From Achromobacter kerstersii (GTDB taxonomy: Bacteria > Pseudomonadota > Gammaproteobacteria > Burkholderiales > Burkholderiaceae_B): a stretch of 64,000 bases of DNA. Position 1 is the stretch's first letter, and each line of letters opens with the position of its first letter. The stretch lies in contig NZ_CADIJQ010000013.1 in NCBI RefSeq assembly GCF_902859595.1, positions 62,001 through 126,000 of the forward strand. Direction: 5' to 3'. A model generated the notes under the pieces. That model saw only the letters and a program-made list of their open reading frames with translations. It was not told the origin of the DNA and did not search any database. The position numbers were made by a program, and so were the translations under genes. Shown one piece after another: positions 1 through 8,561 of this stretch.

Positions 1-1947
1 CCCCAGCGACGGCGGGTTCGTCGGGAAGGCGCGCACGCCTGGCAACGACGCGAATTGCGGCTGGAGTTGCTGGGTGATGGCCTGCTGCTTGCGGTCGCGT
101 TCTTCCCACGGTTTCAAGCGCAGGATGGCGGTGCCGTCCGTCACGGTCGGAAAACCCACCGTGACCTGGCTGCCGCTGGCTTCCGGAATTTGCGAATAGA
201 ACTTCTCGATGCCCAGCATGCTGTCCAGCGTGTAGTTCAAGGTGGCGCCTTCGGGCGAGCTGACAATGCCGAACACCACACCGCGGTCTTCGATGGGCGC
301 CAGTTCGCTCTTGACCACCTTGAACAGCACGCCGCTGCCGGCCGCCACGGCCAGGCCGATCACCACCACCAGCCAGCGATGGCGCAACGACGCGCCCAGC
401 AGGCGGCGGTAGCCGTTGCTCAATGCATTGAGCCAGCCTTCGATCAGGTTGTACCAGCGGCTGTGGCTGCTTTCATGGCGCAGCAGCACGGAACACATCA
501 TGGGCGTCAGCGTCAGCGCCACAAAGCCCGACACCAACACCGCGCCCGCCAGCGCCAGCGCAAATTCGATGAACAGCCGCCCCGTGCGCCCGGTGGCAAA
601 CGCCAGCGGGGCGTACACGGTGACAAGCGTCATCGTCATGGCGACCACCGCGAAGCCGATTTCCTTGGAGCCGCGCAGCGCCGCTTCCTTGCGCGGCATG
701 CCCTCTTCGATGTGCCGGTAGATGTTCTCCAGCACCACGATGGCGTCATCCACCACCAGGCCAATGGCAAGCACCATTGCCAGCAGGGTCAGCGTGTTGA
801 TCGAAAAACCGAAGAAGTACATCAGCGCGCACGCGCCCACCAGCGACACCGGAATCGTGACGATGGGGATGATGCTCGCGCGCAGGTTGCGCAGGAAAAA
901 GAAGATCACCAGCACCACCAGGATGATGGCTTCGCCGATGGTGTGGAAGACGGAATCAATGGAACGTTCGATGAACACCGACGAGTCATAGGCGATGGTC
1001 AGCTTCATGCCGGCCGGCAGCGTCTCGTTCAAGCGCTCGACTTCCTGGCGCGCGGCCTTCGACAATTCCAGCGGGTTGGCGGTGGACTGCCGGGTCACGC
1101 CGATGTTGATGGCGGGCTTGCCGTTAAAGCGCGACAGCACGCGGTCGCTGGCGGCGGCGATTTCCACTTTGGACACGTCACGCAGCCGGACCGGATAGCC
1201 CTTCACGTTGGCCACGATCACGTCTTCGAATTGCGCGGGCGTTTGCAGGTCGGTGGATGACACCACCGAGAATTCCCGAGCGCGCGATTCAATGCGGCCC
1301 GCCGGAATTTCCACGTTCTGGCTGCGCAGCGCCGCTTCCACGTCCTGCACGGTCAGGCCGTAAGCGGCCAGCTTGTCGCGGTCGACATAGATGCGCATGG
1401 ACGGCAGGCGTTCACCAAACACGCGGACTTCCGCCGCGCCCGGCAACACGGACAACCGGGTCTTGATGTAGCGGTTGATGTAGTCAGACGTCTGGATGGC
1501 CGAGAACGATCCCGATTCCACCGCGATGTAGATGATGGGCTGGGAATCGGCTTCGACCTTGCCGATGATGGGCTCGTCGATTTCGTCGGGCAGGAAACGC
1601 CGGGCGCGCGAAACCTTGTCGCGCACTTCGGCCGCCGCCGCGTCCGGGTTGCGCGACAGGTTGAACTTGATGTTGATCAGGCTGCGTTCGGAACGGCTGC
1701 GGGACGTCATCACGTCCACGCCCTCGATGCCCGCCAGCTGGTCTTCCAGCGGCTTGGTCACCTGGGACTCAATCACCTCGGGCGAGGCGCCCTTGTAGGT
1801 GGTGTCCACCGACACGATGGGCTCGTCGATCTTCGGATATTCGCGCACCGTCAGCCGCGAGTACGAGATCAGGCCGATCAGCACGATGATCAGCGATAGC
1901 ACCGACGCAAACACCGGCCGCTTGATGCAAGTTTCCGAGATACGCAT
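1..1947 (-). CDS. RND multidrug efflux transporter permease (partial, C-terminus outside window)
   Basis: Inner-membrane proton-driven pump subunit of a tripartite efflux system. The frame is open from an ATG at 1947 to the window edge, giving 649 codons of a family that usually has about 1030. The N-terminus (MRISETCIKRPVFASVL) is the typical cytoplasmic start plus TM1. It is followed by the porter-domain segment with YKGASPEVIE, then the TM2-TM6 block with FFLRNLRASIIPIVTIPVSL and AIGLVVDDAIVVLENIYRHI, where the paired Asp residues match the TM4 proton-relay site of AcrB/MexF-type pumps. It lies 33 bp downstream of the adaptor gene on the same strand, so the two form an operon. The substrate cannot be deduced. 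The family call is secure; the subfamily is uncertain. Confidence 0.93.
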   Translation of the reverse strand, partial: MRISETCIKRPVFASVLSLIIVLIGLISYSRLTVREYPKIDEPIVSVDTTYKGASPEVIESQVTKPLEDQLAGIEGVDVMTSRSRSERSLINIKFNLSRNPDAAAAEVRDKVSRARRFLPDEIDEPIIGKVEADSQPIIYIAVESGSFSAIQTSDYINRYIKTRLSVLPGAAEVRVFGERLPSMRIYVDRDKLAAYGLTVQDVEAALRSQNVEIPAGRIESRAREFSVVSSTDLQTPAQFEDVIVANVKGYPVRLRDVSKVEIAAASDRVLSRFNGKPAINIGVTRQSTANPLELSKAARQEVERLNETLPAGMKLTIAYDSSVFIERSIDSVFHTIGEAIILVVLVIFFFLRNLRASIIPIVTIPVSLVGACALMYFFGFSINTLTLLAMVLAIGLVVDDAIVVLENIYRHIEEGMPRKEAALRGSKEIGFAVVAMTMTLVTVYAPLAFATGRTGRLFIEFALALAGAVLVSGFVALTLTPMMCSVLLRHESSHSRWYNLIEGWLNALSNGYRRLLGASLRHRWLVVVIGLAVAAGSGVLFKVVKSELAPIEDRGVVFGIVSSPEGATLNYTLDSMLGIEKFYSQIPEASGSQVTVGFPTVTDGTAILRLKPWEERDRKQQAITQQLQPQFASLPGVRAFPTNPPSLG

Positions 1948-1980
1948 TGCGTCACCGCCAAGAAAAAATGTGAGCCGGCC

Positions 1981-3063
1981 TCACGTGCCGCTGCCGACGA
2001 CGTTCACGGCCGCGCCGTCCGTCACGCGCTGTATGCCCGCCACCACGAGCTGATCGCCCGCCGCCACGCCGGTCAAGATTTCGACGCGGCCTTCACGGCG
2101 TTCGCCGATGGTCACTTCGCGCCGTTCGGCGCGGCCATCCTTGACTCGGTACACGTACTGGGTCTCGCCCGAGGGCGACAACGCCGCTTCCGGCACCACC
2201 AGCGCCTTGTCCTGATTGAACAGCAATTGCACGCGCGCGAACATGCCCGGGCGCAGCACCGAATCCTTGTTGTCGACGGTGGCGCGCAGCAAAATCGAGC
2301 GGCCGCCCGCATCCACCAGCGGGCTGACGGCGTAAACAAGGCCCTGGCGTTCCTGGCCCGGCAGCGCGTCCAGGCGCAGCGTCAGCTGCTGGCCAACGCC
2401 CACCTTGCTCAAATACATTTCCGGCACGCGGAAGTCCACTTTCAGCGGGTCGATGGCTTCCAACGGCGCCAGGTCCTGCCCTTGGTTCACGTAGTCGCCC
2501 ACGGACACGCTGCGCAGCCCGGCGATGCCGCCAAACGGCGCCGAAATCGTCATCTTGTCCAGCCGCGCCTGCGCCAGCGCCACGGCGGCTTCCTGAACTT
2601 TCAGCGTGCTGGCGGATTCGTCGCGGGCCTGCTGGCTGACGAAGCCCTTGCCCTGCAATTCCACGGCGCGGCGGTAATGGCTCTGCGCCAGCGTCAGGTT
2701 GGCGCGCGCCTGTGCGAGTTCGGCGCGCGGCACGGAGTCGTCCAGCCGGATCAGGGTCTGGCCGCGGGTAACCGGCTGGCCTTCCTTGAATTCAATCGAC
2801 TGGATGCGGCCCGCCACTTCCGGGCGCAACACGACAGACTCGTCGGAACGCAGGCTGCCCACGGCCGACAGGCCGCGCGCAAACGGAATTTCTTTGACGG
2901 AAGCCACTTCGACCCGGACGGGAGCGGCGGGGGTGACCTGGGTTTTGGCGGCAGTTTGGGCAGGCGCTGCCCCGGGCGCGAGCCATCGCGGCACAAAAAC
3001 GCCCAATGCGGCCCCCGCGGCCAACCCGGCCGCAACGGCGGCCAGCAGTACAGCTTTTTTCAT
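1981..3063 (-). CDS. RND efflux periplasmic adaptor subunit (membrane fusion protein)
   Basis: This 360-residue protein bridges the RND pump to the outer membrane. It has an N-terminal membrane anchor or signal (about residues 4-25), a barrel-sandwich/lipoyl half-motif (GRIQSIEFKEGQPVTRGQTL), an alpha-helical hairpin around 105-165 (AELAQARANLTLAQSHYRRA), the second lipoyl half (ISAPFGGIAGLRSVSVGDYV), a beta-barrel and a C-terminal membrane-proximal domain. It is the first gene of the operon with the downstream permease. No TetR or MarR regulator and no outer-membrane channel gene is adjacent; rnhA lies upstream on the same strand. Confidence 0.93.
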   Translation of the reverse strand: MKKAVLLAAVAAGLAAGAALGVFVPRWLAPGAAPAQTAAKTQVTPAAPVRVEVASVKEIPFARGLSAVGSLRSDESVVLRPEVAGRIQSIEFKEGQPVTRGQTLIRLDDSVPRAELAQARANLTLAQSHYRRAVELQGKGFVSQQARDESASTLKVQEAAVALAQARLDKMTISAPFGGIAGLRSVSVGDYVNQGQDLAPLEAIDPLKVDFRVPEMYLSKVGVGQQLTLRLDALPGQERQGLVYAVSPLVDAGGRSILLRATVDNKDSVLRPGMFARVQLLFNQDKALVVPEAALSPSGETQYVYRVKDGRAERREVTIGERREGRVEILTGVAAGDQLVVAGIQRVTDGAAVNVVGSGT

Positions 3064-3197
3064 GCGCGAATGTGGCGGTGATGCGGCGCGGACCGGATTT
3101 CCCCACTAGGACGACGCCGCAGGAACTGGAATGAGGGATGGCACTGTAGCACCCGAATTTACATACTGGAACAATCCAGAAGCCGGATGAAAGAACT

Positions 3198-3221
3198 AAA
3201 TCCGCCCCTCAAGGCGGATTT
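3198..3221 (-). terminator. rho-independent terminator downstream of rnhA
   Basis: A 9-bp perfect stem (AAATCCGCC / GGCGGATTT) with a 6-nt loop lies 21 bp after the rnhA stop. On the minus strand the hairpin is followed by AGTTCTTTC, a modest U-tract. Confidence 0.6.
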
Positions 3222-3241
3222 CAGGGTATATCCCGATGCCG

Positions 3242-3703
3242 TCAGGCCCGCCGGGCCACTTCCACGCCCATATTGGCCAACTGATCCGCGCGTTCGTTGC
3301 CGGGGTCGCCGGTATGCCCGCGCACCCAGCGCCAGGACACCTGATGACGCTGGACTTGATCGTCCAGCGCTTGCCAAAGCTCGGCATTCTTGACCGGCTT
3401 TTTATCGGCCGTCATCCAGCCGCGGCGCTTCCAGTTCGCCAGCCATTCCATCATGCCCTTCATGACGTACTGGGAGTCGGTGTGGATGGTGACGACGCAG
3501 GGGCGTTTCAACGCGCGCAGGCCTTCGATAACCGCCAGCAGCTCCATGCGGTTGTTGGTGGTCTGGAGTTCGCCGCCGTGCAGGGTTTTCTCGTGGCCGC
3601 CGGCACGCAGCAGCACGCCCCAACCGCCCGGACCCGGATTGCCCTTGCAGGCCCCGTCGGTCCACATTTCCACTTTCTGGTCGTTCGGTTTGTTGTCCTG
3701 CAT
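3242..3703 (-). CDS. rnhA: ribonuclease HI
   Basis: Endonuclease that cleaves the RNA strand of RNA-DNA hybrids. It has 153 residues from the ATG at 3703; a TTG 30 bp further upstream is in frame, but the ATG gives the usual family N-terminus. The catalytic carboxylates are all visible: D16 in [17 protein letters not shown]54 in [14 protein letters not shown]76 in HTDSQYV and D140 in [10 protein letters not shown], with the family's H130 in [11 protein letters not shown]. The basic handle [15 protein letters not shown] is also present. Its position beside the methyltransferase and gloB is a common betaproteobacterial arrangement. Confidence 0.97.
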   Translation of the reverse strand: MQDNKPNDQKVEMWTDGACKGNPGPGGWGVLLRAGGHEKTLHGGELQTTNNRMELLAVIEGLRALKRPCVVTIHTDSQYVMKGMMEWLANWKRRGWMTADKKPVKNAELWQALDDQVQRHQVSWRWVRGHTGDPGNERADQLANMGVEVARRA

Positions 3704-3792
3704 GGTGCTGCTTTGTAATCCTTGTTCGTGCAAAGTAAATATCCGGGCGCAACGCCCATCAGGGGAATGCCGGGCCGGCCCGCAAGAGGGTT

Positions 3793-3828
3793 ACTGGCCC
3801 GCCCTTCATGACTGGCCCGCCCTTCATG
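3793..3828. repeat. 18-bp tandem duplication over the methyltransferase stop codon
   Basis: The sequence actggcccgcccttcatg occurs twice in direct succession (3793-3810 and 3811-3828). The second copy overlaps the stop of the minus-strand methyltransferase gene. On that strand each copy contributes an in-frame TGA or TAA, so the duplication is neutral to the protein. Confidence 0.85.
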
Positions 3829-4603
3829 ACGGGTCGACAGCGTCATCCGCCTGGCGGTTGACCACCACCGATGCGGCGCGCGCCCGTTTGGGCTTGGTCT
3901 TCCAGGCGGGGCCGATGATACGCATGCTGGCCACGCGCTTGACGGCCGACACCATATAGACCGCCCCGCCCACGCTCCACCAGCGTGCGCCGGCCGACTC
4001 CAGAAAGCCCCAGCGCTGCAACCATTTTTCGCTGCGGCAGGCGGGCGCGTAGCAGCCAAAACTGCTTTCCTCGACTTCCAGCGATAGCAGCTTGAACCAG
4101 TCTTTCAGACGCGGCAGCGACACCTGGGCCGATGGCGGCTGGGGCAGCCAGGGTTCCATGCCGGGCATGCGCGTACGCGCGCCCCACATGCTCCAGGGGT
4201 TGAAACCCGAAATCACCACCCGCCCTTCGGGCACCAGCACGCGTTCGACTTCGCGCAGCACGTTGTGCGGGTCCTGTGTGCATTCAAAGGCATGCGGCAG
4301 GATCAGCAGGTCGACGCTTTGGGATTCGAACGGCAGCGCTTCGGGTTCGGCCAGCACCACGCGAGACTGCCAGTTGGCGATGCTTTCCGCCGTCGGGGTC
4401 TCGGTGCCTACGTAGCCCTTGAAAGGCATGCGGTTGGCGCGCAGCAGGTTCATGTCGGCCATCCCGACCTGCCAGGCGTAATATCCGAAGACATCCGCGA
4501 CAGCCGCGTCAAACTGGGCCCGTTCCCAGGCCAGGGCGTACTGCCCCGGTGGCGTCTGGAACCATTCGGCCAGTTCTACAATCGGCGGTGTTTCTTCTGC
4601 CAC
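3824..4603 (-). CDS. class I SAM-dependent methyltransferase (Methyltransf_11 type), substrate unknown
   Basis: A soluble protein of 259 residues. The segment AEPEALPFESQSVDLLILPH followed by FECTQDPHNVLREVERVLVPEGRVVISGFNPWSMWG matches motifs II-III of the Rossmann methyltransferase fold. The glycine-rich motif I is not obvious in the N-terminal 80 residues, so SAM binding may be atypical. It is divergent from gloB with only 20 bp between start codons, and upstream of rnhA on the same strand. This gene order recurs in Burkholderiales, but the substrate is not known to me. Confidence 0.8.
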   Translation of the reverse strand: MAEETPPIVELAEWFQTPPGQYALAWERAQFDAAVADVFGYYAWQVGMADMNLLRANRMPFKGYVGTETPTAESIANWQSRVVLAEPEALPFESQSVDLLILPHAFECTQDPHNVLREVERVLVPEGRVVISGFNPWSMWGARTRMPGMEPWLPQPPSAQVSLPRLKDWFKLLSLEVEESSFGCYAPACRSEKWLQRWGFLESAGARWWSVGGAVYMVSAVKRVASMRIIGPAWKTKPKRARAASVVVNRQADDAVDPS

Positions 4604-4623
4604 GTTCTATTCCTTCGAATCTC

Positions 4624-5445
4624 ATGCAAGCCTTGACCGCCCCCGCAGGCGGCCGCGAGCGCCATGCCGCGGTCTTGCCTCTACCCGCTTTCTCTGACAA
4701 CTACATCTGGGCCATCGTCCACGGTGAAAACGCCGCCGTGGTGGACCCGGGCGAAGCCGGTCCGGTACTGAAATGGCTCGAGCAAGAAGGCTTGAGGCTG
4801 CGCGCCATTCTACTCACGCACCATCACGGCGACCATGTGGGCGGTGTGCTTGAATTGTCACGCATCGGGGACCTTACCGTATACGGTCCGGCGCGGGAAC
4901 GGCTGCCGCGCTGCGACGTGCCGCTCTCGGAAGGCGACCGCGTGCTGCTGCCTGAACTGGACCTGGACTTGGGCGTGCTGGACGTGCCGGGCCACACCGC
5001 CGGCCACATCGCGTACACCGGCCGGGCGGCCGGAATAGAACCCGTTTTATTCTGTGGCGACACCCTGTTTGCGGGCGGCTGCGGCCGGCTTTTCGAGGGA
5101 ACTCCTGCGCAAATGCATGATTCCTTGGAAAAATTTTCCGTTTTACCGCCAGATACACAGGTTTTTTGCGCACACGAGTACACTCTAGCGAACTTGCGCT
5201 GGGCATTGGCTGTGGACCCCGCCAACCGCACCCTGCAACAGTGGTATCAGCGAGCCCAGCAACTACGAGCAGAAAGTCTCCCCACGCTTCCGTCGACCAT
5301 CGGTCAGGAACGCGAGACGAACCCGTTTTTGCGCACGCAGCAAGTCGACGTCATCCGAGCCGCAGCCAGCTGGGCCGGACGCAATCAACCTACGCCGGTA
5401 GAGGTCTTCGCCTCCCTGCGTGAATGGAAGAACGATTTCAAGTGA
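4624..5445 (+). CDS. gloB: hydroxyacylglutathione hydrolase (glyoxalase II)
   Basis: Hydrolyses S-D-lactoylglutathione to D-lactate and glutathione, the second step of methylglyoxal detoxification. Of 273 residues, the metallo-beta-lactamase motif THHHGDH (about 65-71) supplies the binuclear metal site. Further ligands are in DVPGHTAGHIAY, FCGDTLFAGGCGRLFEG and CAHEYTLANLRWA. The C-terminal HAGH domain contains NPFLRTQQVDV. I chose the ATG at 4624, because the upstream in-frame start at 4549 would overlap the divergent methyltransferase gene. mltD follows after 7 bp and is probably co-transcribed. Confidence 0.96.
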   Translation: MQALTAPAGGRERHAAVLPLPAFSDNYIWAIVHGENAAVVDPGEAGPVLKWLEQEGLRLRAILLTHHHGDHVGGVLELSRIGDLTVYGPARERLPRCDVPLSEGDRVLLPELDLDLGVLDVPGHTAGHIAYTGRAAGIEPVLFCGDTLFAGGCGRLFEGTPAQMHDSLEKFSVLPPDTQVFCAHEYTLANLRWALAVDPANRTLQQWYQRAQQLRAESLPTLPSTIGQERETNPFLRTQQVDVIRAAASWAGRNQPTPVEVFASLREWKNDFK

Positions 5446-5452
5446 CCGCCTG

Positions 5453-6871
5453 ATGAATCTATCCCGACTCCTTCTGCCACTCATGTTGGCAGTCCTCGCC
5501 GGTTGCGCAGGAACCAAAGCCCCCGATAGCAAGAACCTCACCACCAATTCCCAAGGGCGTTACATCGCCCGGGATACGTCCCGAACGGTTGACCTGACCA
5601 ACCCGCCGAGCGACGCCTGGGACCGCATCCGCCGCGGTTTCGCCATCCCCAACCTGAACACCGACCTCTCGCAGCAGTGGACCGACTATTACGCGTCCCA
5701 CCCCGAGGCCGTTCAGCGCATGGCCGAACGCGCAGGCAAATACCTGTACTTCATCGTTGACGAAATCAACCGCCGCGGCCTGCCGACGGAACTGGCGCTG
5801 CTGCCCTTTGTGGAAAGCGCCTATAACCCGACCGCCCTGTCGCGCGCCCAGGCCTCCGGCCTGTGGCAATTCGTGCCGGCCACCGGCACGCACTTCAATC
5901 TGAAGCAAGACTGGTGGCGCGACGAACGCCGCGACCCCATCGCGTCGACCAACGCCGCGCTGGACTATCTGGAAAAGCTGTTCGAGATGCAGGGCGACTG
6001 GTACCTGGCGCTGGCGTCTTACAACTGGGGCGAAGGCTCGGTGCAGCGCGCCATGGCCAAGAACGAAGCGGCCGGCCAGAACACCGACTACCTGTCGCTG
6101 AACATGCCGGATGAAACCCGCAACTATGTGCCCAAGTTGCAGGCCATCAAGAACATCATTGCCGACCCGCAGCGTTACGCGGTGGCGCTGCCCCCGGTGG
6201 GCAACACGCCGTACTTCGTGACGGTGCAGAAGAACAGCGACATCGACCTGGAAATTGCCGCCAAGCTGGCTGAAATGCCGCTGGACGAATTCAAGGCGCT
6301 GAACCCCTCGTTCAACCGCCCGGTCATCCGTGGCGATCACGGCCCGACCCTGCTGCTGCCGGCCGACCGCGTCGAAATCTTCAACGCGAACCTTACGAAC
6401 TACAAGGGCGACCTGAGCGCCTGGAAGATCTACCACTCGCGCCGTGGCGAATCCTACGCGTCGATCGCCAAGCGTTTTGGCGTGACGGAATCCAAGCTGC
6501 GTGAAACCAACGACATCGGCTCGCGCCAGAAGGCGGCCTCGGGCCAAGCGCTGCTGGTGCCGGGCGAACCGGGCACCGGTGGCGTGCAACTGGCGTCGCT
6601 GGCGGCTCCGGTGGGCGCGCTGGAGCAGGCGCCTTCCGACAACAAGGCCGTGGCCCCGCGTGGCCGCGCCGCGCCGGCGCCCGCCGCCCGCGTGGCCAGC
6701 GCCCGCCCGAACGTGCGCACCCACAAGGTCCGCCAGGGCGACACGCTGTTCTCGCTGGCCAAGCAGTACGGCACCACGGTTGACGCGCTGCGCTCGCTGA
6801 ACAACCTGAAGGGCAGCGCGCTGAAGGTCGGCACGGCCTTGCGCGTGCCGGGCACCAACGCCCGCGGCTGA
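5453..6871 (+). CDS. mltD: membrane-bound lytic murein transglycosylase D (lipoprotein with two LysM domains)
   Basis: Cleaves peptidoglycan glycan strands to 1,6-anhydro-muropeptides at the outer membrane. It has 472 residues from the ATG at 5453, chosen because it gives a type II signal with lipobox LAGC at C18. The SLT domain has the catalytic Glu in FVESAYNPTALSRAQASGLW, then KLFEMQGDWYLALASYNWGEG. Two LysM peptidoglycan-binding repeats follow: one around 323-370 (YHSRRGESYASIAKRFGVTE) and one at the C-terminus (HKVRQGDTLFSLAKQYGTTV). An Ala/Pro-rich linker separates them. Domain order and length match the MltD family. Confidence 0.95.
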   Translation: MNLSRLLLPLMLAVLAGCAGTKAPDSKNLTTNSQGRYIARDTSRTVDLTNPPSDAWDRIRRGFAIPNLNTDLSQQWTDYYASHPEAVQRMAERAGKYLYFIVDEINRRGLPTELALLPFVESAYNPTALSRAQASGLWQFVPATGTHFNLKQDWWRDERRDPIASTNAALDYLEKLFEMQGDWYLALASYNWGEGSVQRAMAKNEAAGQNTDYLSLNMPDETRNYVPKLQAIKNIIADPQRYAVALPPVGNTPYFVTVQKNSDIDLEIAAKLAEMPLDEFKALNPSFNRPVIRGDHGPTLLLPADRVEIFNANLTNYKGDLSAWKIYHSRRGESYASIAKRFGVTESKLRETNDIGSRQKAASGQALLVPGEPGTGGVQLASLAAPVGALEQAPSDNKAVAPRGRAAPAPAARVASARPNVRTHKVRQGDTLFSLAKQYGTTVDALRSLNNLKGSALKVGTALRVPGTNARG

Positions 6872-6914
6872 CAGACCCGACTGACGGGCGCGGCTGACAG
6901 GCTCGACTGACAGC
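6863..6914. repeat. two-copy 26-bp tandem repeat containing the mltD stop
   Basis: Two copies (6863-6888 and 6889-6914) follow the pattern cgcggctgacag-N3-cgactgac-N3. The TGA of the first copy is the mltD stop codon, so the repeat extends from the last codons into the 3' flank. Confidence 0.7.
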
Positions 6915-6934
6915 AGCCACCTGCACGAACTCGA

Positions 6935-6962
6935 CGGCGCCCCACCCGGGCGCCGTTTTTCC
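6935..6962 (+). terminator. rho-independent terminator of mltD
   Basis: Stem CGGCGCC / GGCGCCG (7 bp, 7-nt loop) is followed directly by a run of six T. It lies 64 bp behind the mltD stop. Confidence 0.8.
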
Positions 6963-7032
6963 AAGCACGCGAAGCCGCCAAACTCCTTAAAATAGGCGGT
7001 CTTTTCGCAGGAAAAAAATCAAAGGAACAAAC

Positions 7033-7818
7033 ATGGGCTTTCTCGCCGGCAAGCGCATCCTGGTCACCGGGGTGCTTTCGAACCGATCCATCGCCTACGG
7101 CATTGCGCGCGCCTGTCACCAGCAAGGCGCCGAACTGGCGTTCACCTATGTGGGCGACCGCTTCAAAGACCGTGTGAGCGAATTCGCCGCCGAATTCGGC
7201 AGCAAGATCGTGCTGCCCTGCGATGTGGCCGAAGACAGCCAGATCGAAGGCGCGTTCACCGAACTGGCCCAGCACTGGGACGGCCTGGACGGCCTGGTGC
7301 ACTCGATCGGCTTCGCCCCGCGCGAAGCCATCGCCGGCAACTTCCTGGATGGCCTGTCGCGCGAAGGTTTCCGCATCGCCCACGACATCTCGGCCTACAG
7401 CTTCGCCGCCATGGCCAAGGCTGCGCTGCCGCTGATGGAAGGCCGCAATGGCTCGGTACTGACGCTGACCTATCTGGGCGCCGAGCGCGTGGTCCCCAAC
7501 TACAACACGATGGGCTTGGCCAAGGCGTCGCTGGAAGCCAGCGTGCGCTACCTGGCCACGGCGCTGGGCCCGCGCGGCATTCGCGCCAACGGCATTTCGG
7601 CCGGCCCCATCAAGACGCTGGCCGCTAGCGGCATCAAGGACTTCTCGGCCATCCTGAAGTTCGTGGAATCGCAAGCGCCGCTGCGCCGCAACGTCACGAT
7701 TGACGATGTCGGCAACGTCGCCGCCTTCATGCTGTCGGATCTGGCCGCCGGCGTGACGGGCGAAATCACCCATGTGGACGCCGGTTTCTCGACCATCGTC
7801 CCGGGCATGGAAGACTGA
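7033..7818 (+). CDS. fabI: enoyl-[acyl-carrier-protein] reductase (NADH), FabI type
   Basis: Performs the last reduction of each cycle of type II fatty-acid synthesis. The 261 residues match the family length. The N-terminal [15 protein letters not shown] is the FabI variant of the nucleotide-binding glycine motif. The catalytic Tyr-(Xaa)6-Lys occurs in [20 protein letters not shown], and [14 protein letters not shown] is the substrate-loop signature. A TAAAAT -10-like hexamer sits at 6988-6993, and AGGA lies upstream of the ATG. The gene is monocistronic, flanked by terminators. FabI is the triclosan target family; nothing in the sequence says whether this one is sensitive. Confidence 0.97.
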   Translation: MGFLAGKRILVTGVLSNRSIAYGIARACHQQGAELAFTYVGDRFKDRVSEFAAEFGSKIVLPCDVAEDSQIEGAFTELAQHWDGLDGLVHSIGFAPREAIAGNFLDGLSREGFRIAHDISAYSFAAMAKAALPLMEGRNGSVLTLTYLGAERVVPNYNTMGLAKASLEASVRYLATALGPRGIRANGISAGPIKTLAASGIKDFSAILKFVESQAPLRRNVTIDDVGNVAAFMLSDLAAGVTGEITHVDAGFSTIVPGMED

Positions 7819-7824
7819 TCGCCT

Positions 7825-7864
7825 GGCGAGGCGGGGCGCCAAACGCCCCGCCTCGCCGTTCTTT
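7825..7864 (+). terminator. strong hairpin terminator of fabI
   Basis: A perfect 14-bp GC stem (GGCGAGGCGGGGCG at 7825-7838 and its complement at 7844-7857) has a 5-nt loop. It is followed by GTTCTTT, which is also the first unit of the adjoining minisatellite. Confidence 0.8.
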
Positions 7865-8000
7865 CCAGCGGTTCTTTCCAGCGGTTCTTTCCAGCGGTTC
7901 TTTCCAGCGGTTCTTTACAGCCGTTCTTTCCAGCAGTTCCTTCCAGCCGTTCCTTCCAGCCCCTCTTCCCCGCCGTTCTTTCCCGGCCGTCTTCCCAGCC
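7858..8000. repeat. 13-bp minisatellite between fabI and the OsmC-like gene
   Basis: About eleven consecutive units follow the pattern gttctttccagcg. The first four (7858-7909) are identical. The next four carry one to three substitutions and the last three drift to 12-14 bp. The array ends 7 bp before the convergent OsmC-family stop codon. Confidence 0.9.
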
Positions 8001-8007
8001 AGGCTGC

Positions 8008-8406
8008 TCAGGCCGGCCGCACGATCAGCGTGGACACCTGCACATCCACCGCCGTCATCAGTTTGTGGATCGGGCATTTCTCTGCAATCCCCAGCAGCTC
8101 GTCGATCTGCGCATCAGACAGCTCGCCGTGCAGCGTCAGCTTGGCCGTCAGCCGGTAGATGCCCTTGCGTTCCTCGCCGGCGTCGCGCACCACTTCCACC
8201 CCCACCGATTCCAGCGGCAACCCCTTGCGCTGCGCGTAGACCATCAGGGTCATCGCCTTGCAGCCGCCCAGCGCGGTGTCGAAATAATCATGCGGATCAG
8301 GGCCTTCGCCTTGCGGCTGCGGCATCGCCAGCGGCAAGTCGTGGCCTTCGGCCGTCGCCGTGAATTGCAGGGTATTGGGCGCATTCTGACGGACGCGGAT
8401 GCTCAT
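8008..8406 (-). CDS. OsmC/YhfA-family protein (thiol peroxidase-like)
   Basis: A small cytoplasmic protein of 132 residues with the OsmC/Ohr fold. The two family cysteines are present: C49 in FDTALGGCKAMTLMVYAQRK and C111 in GIAEKCPIHKLM. In OsmC and Ohr these reduce organic hydroperoxides. The short length and the EKCPIHK motif place it nearer YhfA-like members, whose substrate is less certain. GGAGAG lies a few bases upstream of the ATG. It is convergent with fabI across the 13-bp repeat array. Confidence 0.88.
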   Translation of the reverse strand: MSIRVRQNAPNTLQFTATAEGHDLPLAMPQPQGEGPDPHDYFDTALGGCKAMTLMVYAQRKGLPLESVGVEVVRDAGEERKGIYRLTAKLTLHGELSDAQIDELLGIAEKCPIHKLMTAVDVQVSTLIVRPA

Positions 8407-8561
8407 GGATCACTCTCCTTGGGTGGACGCCCGGCGCGGGCGCCCCAGCCCCCGTTGTAGCACCCGCCGACGGGTTTGCTTACTGACAGAAACCTGAACT
8501 TATCGCGATGATGGGTGTCGGATATCCCTATCCGCATTCATGCACACATAAAGAGGGACTC

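Noticed and set aside
55-1260. Long plus-strand open frames, rich in His, Gln and Arg, opposite the RND permease
   Set aside because: They are antisense shadows of a high-GC gene. The composition is that of the complement of coding DNA, and the minus strand encodes an unmistakable RND permease.
4549-4623. Upstream in-frame start for gloB
   Set aside because: It would overlap the divergent methyltransferase coding sequence and gives no family-like residues. The ATG at 4624 fits better.
7858-8000. CRISPR array
   Set aside because: The units are contiguous 13-mers without spacers, so it is a minisatellite. No array with regular spacers was seen anywhere in the window.
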